Shown here piece by piece: positions 20,074 through 28,450 of a stretch of 64,000 nucleotides of DNA. The stretch's first letter is position 1; each line of letters opens with the position of its first letter. The position numbers and the translations under genes were made by a program. Origin of the DNA: Cyrtodaria siliqua (lineage: Eukaryota > Mollusca > Bivalvia > Adapedonta > Hiatellidae); contig JAWPHD010001327.1 in the NCBI GenBank assembly GCA_037043455.1, positions 269,350-333,349 on the forward strand, in the 5' to 3' direction. Below the pieces are notes generated by a model. That model was not told where the DNA came from. It made no database searches and worked only from the letters and a program-made list of their open reading frames with translations.

Positions 20074-20623
20074 TCCTGAGTTGCCAGTGGAAGACGGACA
20101 GAGTTATAGATTGCAAAAGATTTCAGAGATTGAACAGAAATTAATTACAGAGCGAGATATACGCAAGTCCCTTTGTAAAAATTATAAACGTGGTATTAAT
20201 ATCACAGATGGAATTGACACTACCTAAATATCTGCAAGTGTTATTATGGCCGGGGTTGGATTTATTGTTCCAGTTTTGTTACCTTTGGAAATAGCAGCAA
20301 TAGTATGTGGGACTACAGGTGTTTGTATTAAGTTTGTCAGACGCAGACTTAATAAAAAGGCTCAGAAAAATTATGAAATAAAAACTTTGGCAGAGTCTAG
20401 GTTGAATAGCATAACAAATTTGATATCGAAAGCATTGAGTGATGCACAGATATCTGAGCAAGAGTTTAAGTTGGTTTTGGATGAGTTGGATAAATATTAT
20501 AGTTTGAAACAGGACATCAAACAAAAGAAACTTGAAATTAGTGAAGTTCAAAAAAAGGAACTAGTGGAGCAGGGAAGAAAGGTAGAAATGGCAACCTTTC
20601 AAAAAAGTCTAAAAAGTGTGTGA
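20074..20623 (+). pseudogene. Polinton protein with coiled coil, one in-frame stop
   Basis: The open frame runs from about 20074 to 20623 with a single TAA at 20225-20227. It begins with 'YRLQKISEIEQKLITERDIR', has a hydrophobic segment after the stop ('GVGFIVPVLLPLEIAAIVCG') and a long charged helix ('ISKALSDAQISEQEFKLVLD', 'LKQDIKQKKLEISEVQKKEL') likely to form a coiled coil. An ATG at 20246 gives a 125-residue product, but the match in length and frame on both sides of the TAA shows the original protein was ~180 residues. It is the last gene before the right terminus. From what I know, similar proteins occur in other invertebrate Polintons without known function. Confidence 0.65.
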
Positions 20624-20771
20624 TTTATTGTTTTAGTAATGTTTTTGAGTATGATCCACCACCTTTGTATAGTTCTTAATTTTTCTGAAAACTCGGAGAA
20701 TTTGGTTATTTGATTTTATCCTAGACAATCCTTAAAATCTTATTTTTGTTGATTTCGTGTTGATTTGGGCG

Positions 20772-20962
20772 GAATTTTGATAACAAATGATCTTTTATAA
20801 AAAAATCTTAAAATATAACTCTGCCCAGCTTATTTCAGCAACTTACAGTAAACATGACATCCACAAATTATATATATGCATTATGGGGCGTTATGGATCA
20901 AATCTCGAGGAAAACGGAGTAGGCCGAGGGATTTGGTCCAGAACCCCCATAATGCATATATA
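20772..20962 (-). repeat. Polinton right terminal inverted repeat
   Basis: Reverse complement of the left terminus, including its terminal hairpin (20884-20960). Differences from the left are a few substitutions and short indels, such as one T fewer in a T run and 'GATC' for 'GTTG'. Many mutations are shared with neither arm, consistent with an old insertion. Confidence 0.9.
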
Positions 20963-20968
20963 TTGAGA
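20963..20968. repeat. Candidate Polinton target-site duplication, right copy
   Basis: TTGAGA, identical to 1495-1500, directly outside the right terminus. Confidence 0.6.
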
Positions 20969-21286
20969 TATATTAAGGTCCGTATATGATATATATATGA
21001 TCCATATATATCATCTATAATTTAAGTACAAGCTAGTTCATGCCAAAAAAACCATGATATTTAATTACAAAAATTAAATCAACAAAAATCTAATCAAATT
21101 ACATTAATTTTATCCCATGTATATGTTCATATTCTACGTATAAATGAAGAAAGATATAAGTTTTTATGTATACATGATATACGAACATTACTTTTATTTC
21201 CTTGGAATATATATATTTTTCAAAAAAATCTTATTGAAAATATTTTTTTTTATAATGAAATAATAAAAATATATCACGATACTTGT
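20969..21286. other. AT-rich spacer between the two large transposons
   Basis: About 80% A+T with 'ATATATAT' runs and T tracts. No gene, hairpin or repeat family was recognised. Confidence 0.7.
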
Positions 21287-21289
21287 TTA

Positions 21290-21707
21290 TAGTCCAGTGG
21301 CTTACCTCCCGAAATCACAATGTTTGTGCACTTTTGGAAACAAGCATGAAATTTTGCACACATATACATATGACCATTACAGACTTTTTCTGCTGTAGAA
21401 CCACTTCGACAGCACCACCTGGTGCCAGGTGGCGCCACCTAGCGCCACCTGGCGGCAGAGGTGGGAGTTTTTTGCTTATATATTTACATAAGTGACCATA
21501 ACTTTTGATCTAGGTAACATTTTTACATTCTGTTTGCAGCATATATGTCTTGTTACATAATAGCATAAAATGGAAACACTTCTGCAGCGCCCCCTGGTGT
21601 CATGTGGCACCACATAGCGCCACCTGGTGGCAGAGGTGGGATTTTTCGCTTATACACTAACATAAATGCACAAACATTGTGATTTTGGGACCTTAGCCAC
21701 TGGACTA
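21290..21707. repeat. MITE-like unit forming the left end of the Academ-like element
   Basis: The left arm begins TAGTCCAGTGGCTTA and, 418 bp in, contains the inverted terminus again ('TGCACAAACATTGTGATTTT' to 'CCACTGGACTA', 21667-21707). So 21290-21707 is itself bounded by inverted termini like a complete short element. The right end of the transposon shows no matching inner terminus. It carries two 'CACCTGG' palindromic blocks at 21405-21465 and 21585-21640. Confidence 0.8.
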
Positions 21708-21881
21708 TCTGTGCCACTTCCTAATTGAGTTCTAATTTATCTTATAATTGATGTTGCAGGTTTGTGTCTACTATGAAGTTCGCATGAACACAAGGCGTTG
21801 GATAGAGATGGGCCAGTGAAGAAATCTATCACGGCTATATTGGACAATTTAGCGGGAACACGTGTAGTACTTTCATTAGCC

Positions 21882-24800
21882 ATGGCTGAGGTGGACAGCA
21901 GAGACGATACAAACGTGTCTATTAAATGGCATCTATGCATATTTTGCCAATCAAATACTTCGGAACATTTGGAATGTCCAGCAAAATCCAAAGCAAGTGA
22001 TTCTGGAAAAGGTTACACAACATTGGTGGACTGTTTGAAGGAGTTTCGCAATGCTGAGGTCTTACCAATTACCATAGACCTGGTGAATATGGATGTTGAG
22101 ACATTAAAACGGCACGAAGCTTCTTGGCATAAATCCTGCAGGGTTCAGTACAACAGGACTAAGTTACAGCGGGTATTGAAGCGCAAGGTGAAGAGCAGTA
22201 CGTCAGGAAATGATTCCGGACTAAGTGATGTTAAAATCACTAGATCAGCAAGCAATCCATCTGCAAGTTTCAGCGTTTTTTCAGACAAATTATGCTTTTT
22301 CTGTGACAAGAGTATTTCGTCTTCAGATAGATACAAGCGTGTGGCTTCAACCTTTGATTTGGACAGAAAAGTGCGAAAATGTGCGACTGATCTTTGCGAC
22401 TCTACATTGTTAACCAAATTAGCTGGTGGCGACATGGTAGCTACTGAAGCAGAATACCATGCAAACTGTTTGACGTCTCTGTACAAACAACATGCACAGT
22501 TTTTGGAACAATCACATGAGAGTAACTCCGATGGTAACATTCATGGCATTGTGTTTGCTGAACTGCTTGCATACATTGACGAGGCTAGGTGTGATGAAGA
22601 GCGACCTTCGTTCAGGTTAGCTAACCTGGTCCAGTTGTACAATAACAGAATGGGGGAACTGGGTGTTAAGGACAGTGTGCATGCAACACGATTGAAGGAC
22701 AAAATCTTGTCACAAATACCAGATCTCTCAGCACATACGAGTAAATGTAGTCAGGGTCAAGGTGTGATTTTCATGTTTAACTCTGATGTAGCAAATCTTG
22801 TACAGGAAGCGAATCGCCATAGAGACTATGATCTGGATGCAATCCATATTGCAAAGGCGGCTGAAATAGTGCGATTAGACATGTTCGACAATGTGTCCTT
22901 ATTCAATGGGTCATTTCCACCACAGTGTCAAGAACATGTCATACCCAAGTCTTTGAAGGCATTAGTTGACATGGTTCTTCAGGGACCGAGCATAAAGGAT
23001 CAGTCCGCAAAGGAAGGCTCAGACCTACAAGCAGCCCTAACCATATCACAGATGTTCCTTTTCAATGCTGTAAAACATTCCAGGCATGCATCTACCTCTG
23101 GACAGGTCAGACATAAAGCGGATCGTGAAACACCGCTGCCTCTATATATTGGCCTAAAACTACACGCTGCAACACGCAAGAAGAGACTGGTTGACATGAT
23201 GTTTCAGCTTGGCATGAGCGTGTGCTATGACCGTGTTTTGCAGGTTATCACTGATCTGGCAAATGGAACATGTGATAGGTTTGAAGCAGAAGGCGTCGTT
23301 TGTCCTGTCAATATGAAGCTAGGACTGTTCACAGTAGGTGCCCTTGATAACTGCGATCACAACCCAACATCAGCTACCGCACACGATTCCTTCCACGGAA
23401 CAAGCATATCACTATTCCAGTTTCCGACAGAGGCTGTACCTGGAACTGACAGAGGTATAACCTTGCTCCATCCTGCATCACCACACGATGACAAGCGAAA
23501 GGTTGTGCCACTCCCAGACGCCTATGCAGATGTCCCACCAGCAATACTACGCACAAAAACAATGTGTATTCCAGTAGCAATTGTTGGTCCTGTTACGCCA
23601 GCTGAAACTTCCGTTCAAGAGGCAATGCTTGAAGAACAAGAATGGCTTGTCCAAGTGAGACGTCTAGTAGACAAGACCAAACTTGAAAAAGGTGAATATG
23701 TGTCATGGGCTGCGTATCATGCTTCCCGACAGTCCCAAGAACCACATCCAGTCACCTTGGGTTCCTTGTTGCCACTCTTTTATGAGAGTGCGCACACAGT
23801 TGCCATGGTCAAGCATGGGATGGATGTGATCAGAAATGCAACACATTATGTCAATCCGGGTCAGATCGCAGTCATGGCTGTAGACCAACCCCTGTATTCC
23901 TTGGCAAAGCAGATTCAGATGTCCTGGCCAGTTACACACGGTGAAGACAAATATCTCATTATGTTTGGTGGGCTACATATTGAAATGGCTGCATTTCGAG
24001 CACTTGGTACTTGGCTGCAAGACAGCGGTTGGACATCAGCCCTAGTTCAAGCAGATGTAACAACGCCCGGCACTGCAGACTCATTTATTAAAGTAGCTCA
24101 TGTCACAAAGACGAGACATGCCCATCAAGTCACAGCTGCTAGCCTTGCCATCCTCAAGCACAAGGCGTACCAGGCGTACATCGATTCACTTCCTGAAGAA
24201 GATCCAAAAGTTGAAATTGGCGACTGGGAGGAGCAACGGGTTGTGGCATGCCCTCACTTTCAATATTGGTGGCTAACTCTGAAACTGCAACTCATGGTAT
24301 TGCTGTTCGTTAGAGCTGAACGCGATGGCAATTTTTGCCTCTACGTAGAGACCCTGAACAAGCTGACTCCGTGGTTCTTTGCACTGGATCAAACCAACTA
24401 TGCCCGATGGTTACCTGTTCACATTCGAGACTTGAACACGCTTTCACAGGTTCATCCAGACTTACACACTGAATTCCAGAATGGTAACTTTGTGATTCAC
24501 AAAACTGCTCGTGTATCATCTGGAATGGCAATTGATCAAGGTCATGAGCAGAACAATGCGATGGTGAAGGGATCTGGGGATGCAGTAGGCCTCACAGAAA
24601 ATCCGAGTGCGTTCAGACGTTGGATGGTTGCAGGACCTGAGCTAGCAAGGATAACAATTGAATTTGAGACCGCGTTCACTGCTCAAGATGATGACACCGG
24701 TCACCATGAGCAGACTCCAGCAGTACAAACTGCATTTGCCAAGCAGGTAATGTCTCTAGTGTCAACTATTGAAGACATGGGGAATCCCTTTCTTGAAGAG

Positions 24801-26453
24801 AGTGCTGATCTTCTAGTCCTGGATACAAAGGACATAGTCAGTGAGTCCGTAGTTAAGACGGTCAGGAACATAGAACAAATAGGCGTGAAAGCGTACGATG
24901 CCTATGTAGAGCAGAGGCTAGTGAAGGCAGAAAAACCCATCTCAGACCCCATAGCGAAACAGCAATTGCCACTCTTCAGCAGACCACAGAAAAAAAATCC
25001 ATCTCGTTCAAAGCTGCAAGTAGCTGACCTAGAAGTTGATCGCGAACTTATGTCGCAGCTGTATGTATCCTGCCAAACACGAGCAGTTAACCAAGACGAC
25101 TTCTTCATGTATGAGAATCATCCCTACGCACCAAGTCTCTCAGATCATGGGAAGCTGCGTGCAAGCAACAAGTCAGATTTGATTCCATGCCTGCAAAGCC
25201 TGATTACTCCTAAGACTGATGGACCTACAGTGGACTGTATAATCTTGGATGGTGCCGCAGTAGTGCATTTACTTGCTCCAAGAACAGCGGCAACCTTCAA
25301 CGAATATGCCTCTGCCATATTTTTGCCATACATTGACAGACAGTTACAGAATGCACAACGCGTGGATGTGGTTTGGGATGCATACATACCGGACAGTCTG
25401 AAGGAATCAACAAGGAAGAAGAGAGGAACAGGGATCAGACGGAGAGTTTTGGGAACATCTAAAATTCCGACGAACTGGATGAAGTTTCTCTGTGTGGCAG
25501 AAAACAAAGTAGAGCTGTTTGACTTTTTGACACACGCTGTTATAAACAGACAACAAACAGAACACGAGGTGTATGCCACTGATGGAGTAGACGTACTCTG
25601 CTCACAACCACATGCAGACTGTGCCTACATTAGTCCATGCAATCATGAGGAGGCGGACACGAGAGTCATTCTTCATGCCAGTGATGCTGCAAACAAAGGC
25701 AGTAAAAAGTGCCTTATCAGGACCGTAGACACTGACATCCTCGTTCTAGCGATTGCATATGTAGAGCGAATTGGTGTCGAAGAGTTATGGGTGGCCTTTG
25801 GCACAGGCAAGGGATTTTGTTATCTACCAGCCCATGAAATTGCGTGTGCACTAGGCTCACCGAAAGCTGCATCATTGCCGATGTTTCACGCATTCACGGG
25901 ATGTGATACGGTGTCCGCATTCGCTGGGAAAGGAAAGAAAACCATGTGGGCCGTTTGGCGTGTGTACCCAGAGATAACAGAAGCATTTGTAGACTTGTGC
26001 AGCGGCACTGATGTCATTAGTACAGAAGCTACTTCTCTGATAGAGAGATTTGTCATTCTTGTCTACGACCGAACCAGCCAACTCAAAGACGTCAATGAAG
26101 TTAGGAAAGATCTCTTCACAAGAAAAGGCAGATTCAAGTACGACAGTCTACCTCCAACGAAAGCAGCTCTCACTGAGCATGCCAAAAGAGCTACTTATCA
26201 AGGTGGCCATGTGTGGGGGCAATCGATCAGATCACAAATGAAACTACCAGATCCGGCAGCGTGGGGTTGGACGAAAACAAACGATGGATGGGAGCAACTC
26301 CATTGGACCCCGCTACCAGAAGCATCAAAGGGATGTCGCGAGCTCATCAAATGTGGCTGCAAGAAAGTGTGCACCACAGGCCGTTGTGGATGTTTCCGTG
26401 CTAAGTTGTCATGTACTACGCTGTGTTCATGCATGTGCATGGATTATGCATAG
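21882..26453 (+). CDS. Academ-like transposase with Cys/His clusters and XPG-like nuclease region
   Basis: The frame is open from 21777, but the first ATG is 21882 with a strong context (GCCATGG), giving 1523 residues. In order (residues approximate): zinc cluster 1, C19-x2-C22 ... CPAKSK 32 ... WHKSC 82-86; cluster 2, CFFC 138 ... YHANC 193-197; 'DNCDHNPTSATAHDSFHG' 490; 'VDQPLYSLAK' 667; 'GGLHIEMAA' 697; 'HEQNNAMVKG' 888. The XPG-like part follows: 'VDCIILDGAAVVHLL' 1117, 'WDAYIPDSLKESTRKKRG' 1165, 'EEADTRVILHA' 1256, 'TVDTDILVLA' 1281 and 'FTGCDTVSAFAGKGKKT' 1337. These acidic residues mimic the N and I regions and the helix-hairpin-helix of FEN/XPG enzymes. The C-terminus (1485-1523) is a Cys-rich CXC-like cluster. 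A second D/E set (667, 888) could be an RNase H-like core; that is speculative. A splice-acceptor-like TTGATGTTGCAG (21749-21760) precedes the frame. Confidence 0.9.
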   Translation: MAEVDSRDDTNVSIKWHLCIFCQSNTSEHLECPAKSKASDSGKGYTTLVDCLKEFRNAEVLPITIDLVNMDVETLKRHEASWHKSCRVQYNRTKLQRVLKRKVKSSTSGNDSGLSDVKITRSASNPSASFSVFSDKLCFFCDKSISSSDRYKRVASTFDLDRKVRKCATDLCDSTLLTKLAGGDMVATEAEYHANCLTSLYKQHAQFLEQSHESNSDGNIHGIVFAELLAYIDEARCDEERPSFRLANLVQLYNNRMGELGVKDSVHATRLKDKILSQIPDLSAHTSKCSQGQGVIFMFNSDVANLVQEANRHRDYDLDAIHIAKAAEIVRLDMFDNVSLFNGSFPPQCQEHVIPKSLKALVDMVLQGPSIKDQSAKEGSDLQAALTISQMFLFNAVKHSRHASTSGQVRHKADRETPLPLYIGLKLHAATRKKRLVDMMFQLGMSVCYDRVLQVITDLANGTCDRFEAEGVVCPVNMKLGLFTVGALDNCDHNPTSATAHDSFHGTSISLFQFPTEAVPGTDRGITLLHPASPHDDKRKVVPLPDAYADVPPAILRTKTMCIPVAIVGPVTPAETSVQEAMLEEQEWLVQVRRLVDKTKLEKGEYVSWAAYHASRQSQEPHPVTLGSLLPLFYESAHTVAMVKHGMDVIRNATHYVNPGQIAVMAVDQPLYSLAKQIQMSWPVTHGEDKYLIMFGGLHIEMAAFRALGTWLQDSGWTSALVQADVTTPGTADSFIKVAHVTKTRHAHQVTAASLAILKHKAYQAYIDSLPEEDPKVEIGDWEEQRVVACPHFQYWWLTLKLQLMVLLFVRAERDGNFCLYVETLNKLTPWFFALDQTNYARWLPVHIRDLNTLSQVHPDLHTEFQNGNFVIHKTARVSSGMAIDQGHEQNNAMVKGSGDAVGLTENPSAFRRWMVAGPELARITIEFETAFTAQDDDTGHHEQTPAVQTAFAKQVMSLVSTIEDMGNPFLEESADLLVLDTKDIVSESVVKTVRNIEQIGVKAYDAYVEQRLVKAEKPISDPIAKQQLPLFSRPQKKNPSRSKLQVADLEVDRELMSQLYVSCQTRAVNQDDFFMYENHPYAPSLSDHGKLRASNKSDLIPCLQSLITPKTDGPTVDCIILDGAAVVHLLAPRTAATFNEYASAIFLPYIDRQLQNAQRVDVVWDAYIPDSLKESTRKKRGTGIRRRVLGTSKIPTNWMKFLCVAENKVELFDFLTHAVINRQQTEHEVYATDGVDVLCSQPHADCAYISPCNHEEADTRVILHASDAANKGSKKCLIRTVDTDILVLAIAYVERIGVEELWVAFGTGKGFCYLPAHEIACALGSPKAASLPMFHAFTGCDTVSAFAGKGKKTMWAVWRVYPEITEAFVDLCSGTDVISTEATSLIERFVILVYDRTSQLKDVNEVRKDLFTRKGRFKYDSLPPTKAALTEHAKRATYQGGHVWGQSIRSQMKLPDPAAWGWTKTNDGWEQLHWTPLPEASKGCRELIKCGCKKVCTTGRCGCFRAKLSCTTLCSCMCMDYA

Positions 26454-27099
26454 ACAATTGACATAATTAAGGGAGATAAATGATTGCTTGTGACCGAACA
26501 AAAAGCAATTGACATACCAAGGCAAACACATCTGGTATGCTTTGGAGGCAATGTTGTGGATATTTTCGTTATAAGATGACATTACCATGTCGTGTTCTAA
26601 TTAACATTTGCATTCTCCATAGACAATTAGTGGCATTATTAAGAACACTTGATCCCAATATAGGGGACTTAAATTGTCGCTTGTGACTGAAACAGTGAAA
26701 TTTATATATATCAAGACAATTAAGCATGACTATGTATTGGAGGTAACTCACTTGCATATATGTTAGATGAGTCAACTATGCCACTAGATGGTGATACCTG
26801 CCATTAATGCTTCTACTAGAATAATATATAATTAGTAGCAGTGAGCACATGCAACAAATAACATAGTTGTTTGCACAAATGCACATATATTATCGTCTGA
26901 AAACTGAATACACATATTCCAACTACGGTAGATCGAACTTTATTATTAAGCACTTCTGCCACTTCTGCACCACTTAGATACCATGTGACCCTGCACAAGT
27001 GTTTCTATGTTATGCTATGATGTAACAAGACATATATGCTGCAAACAGAATGTAAAAATGTTACCTATATCAAAAGTTATGGTCATTTATGTAAATATA
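26454..27099. repeat. Subterminal direct repeats 3' of the transposase
   Basis: Two imperfect copies of about 150 bp (26448-26580 and 26620-26770) share 'TAGACAATT', 'ATTGCTTGTGACCGAA'/'ATTGTCGCTTGTGACTGAA', 'GCATGACTATGTATTGGAGG'-like and 'GTTAGATGA'. After them, 27000-27175 and 27176-27340 are tandem copies of the arm segment 'CATATATGCTGCAAACAGAA'. No other gene is seen. Confidence 0.65.
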
Positions 27100-27442
27100 T
27101 AAGCAAAATATCCCACCTCTGCCGCCAGGTGGCGCTATGTGGTGCCACATGACACCAGGGGGCGCTGCAGAAGTGTTTCCATTTTATGCTATTATGTAAC
27201 AAGACATATATGCTGCAAACAGAATGTAAAAATGTTACCTAGATCAAAAGTTATGGTCATTTATGTAAATATATAAGCAAAAAACTGCCACCTCTGCCGC
27301 CAGGTGCCACCTGGCACCAGGTGGCGCTGTCGAAGTGGTTCTACAGCAGAAAAAGTCTGTAATGGTCATATGTATATGTGTGCAAAATTTCATGCTTGTT
27401 TCCAAAAGTGCACAAACATTTTGCTAAGCCACTGGACTATTA

Positions 27443-27775
27443 TGAGAAACGAGGCAATTATAACCCTAACATTGCCGATAATAGATTTTTTTTGGCGTAA
27501 AAGAACGCACAGATTTTGCACTTAACTGTTTACATATAGATACTCTTTTTTATTTATATTGATTCCACATGAGATTGTGCAAAGCAGAACACAATCTTCA
27601 AGTCAGTAATATGTAATGCTTTTTAATAATTCTTCTTACGTTTTAGACAGTCAGTAATGAAAGCTACACCGGTATTTGAGACAACTCAAGCTATCACGAG
27701 ATCAAATAGTCTGTATGAAATACCCCTTGAATATGAAGCAATGGTTTAAAAAGACACTACACCTATCATAGACCT
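27443..27775. other. Gene-free spacer before the minisatellite
   Basis: AT-rich unique-looking sequence. No gene, repeat or hairpin was recognised. Confidence 0.6.
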
Positions 27776-28450
27776 AGTATAGTGCACTATACGAAGATTA
27801 ATTGGTATAGTGCACTACACGTAGATTAATTGGTATAGTGCACTACAAGTAGATTAATTGGTATAGTGCACTACACGTAGATTAATTGGTATAGTGCACT
27901 ACACGTAGATTAATTGATATAGTGCACTACACGTAGATTAATTGGTATAGTGCACTACAAGTACATAATTGGTATAGTGCACTACACGTAGACTAATTGA
28001 TATAGTGCACTACACGTAGATTAATTGGTATAGTGCACTACACGTAGATTAATTGGTATAGTGCACTACAAGTACATAATTGGTATAGTGCACTACAAGT
28101 AGATTTAATGGTATAGTACACTACACGTATATTAATTAATATAGTGCACTACACATAGATTAATTGGTATAGTGCACTACAAGTACATTAATTGGTATAG
28201 TGCACTACACGTATATTTAATGGTATAGTGCACTACACGTAGATTAATTGATATAGTGTACTACACGTAGATTAATTGGTATAGTGCACTACAAGTACAT
28301 TAATTGGTATAGTGCACTACACGTAGACTAATTGGTATAGTGCAATACACGTATATTAATTGGTATAGTGCAATGCACGTATATTAATTTGTATATTGCA
28401 CTACACGTATATTAATTGATTAATTGGTATAGTGCACTACACGTAGACTA
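27776..28450 (-). repeat. 28-bp minisatellite, first block (reversed orientation)
   Basis: About 24 units of 'TATAGTGCACTACACGTAGA' plus 'TTAATTGG', with variants 'AAGTACAT' for 'CGTAGATT'. Each unit has a near-palindromic core (TAGTGCACTA). Relative to the following array this block is in the opposite orientation: its reverse complement, 'CCAATTAATCTACGTGTAGT', resembles the units at 31560-31660. Confidence 0.93.

Larger units (their letters stand above)
1501..20962. mobile_element. Polinton/Maverick element, degenerate, about 19.5 kb
   Basis: Polintons are large self-synthesising DNA transposons related to adintoviruses and virophages. This copy has inverted termini of about 190 bp, a candidate 6-bp target duplication, and the diagnostic gene set: protein-primed B-family DNA polymerase, retroviral-type integrase, FtsK/A32-like packaging ATPase, double-jelly-roll major capsid protein, and several small virion-type proteins. 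An adenovirus-type cysteine protease, usual in the group, was not found. The size fits the family range of about 15-20 kb, but several kilobases are nested insertions, so the original element was nearer 13 kb plus any lost genes. Most genes carry stops or frameshifts, so the copy is not autonomous now. Confidence 0.93.
21290..27439. mobile_element. Autonomous DNA transposon, probably Academ superfamily
   Basis: The termini are TAGTCCAGTGGCTTA and its inverse; inverted arms extend ~340-360 bp (21290-21650 versus 27100-27439). TTA lies directly outside both ends (21287-21289 and 27440-27442), a 3-bp target duplication. The interior holds one intact 1523-codon frame with XPG-nuclease-like motifs. 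Academ elements are known for 3-4 bp duplications and XPG-type nucleases, hence the assignment. The arms contain repeated 'GCCACCTGGCGGCAGAGGTG' palindromic blocks. The intact frame and well-matched arms suggest a fairly recent insertion. Alternatives are another zinc-finger/XPG transposon group not known to me. Confidence 0.82.

Noticed and set aside
21737..26440. Several - strand frames of 60-144 codons opposite the transposase
   Set aside because: They are shadows of the intact + strand frame, which has clear domain motifs.
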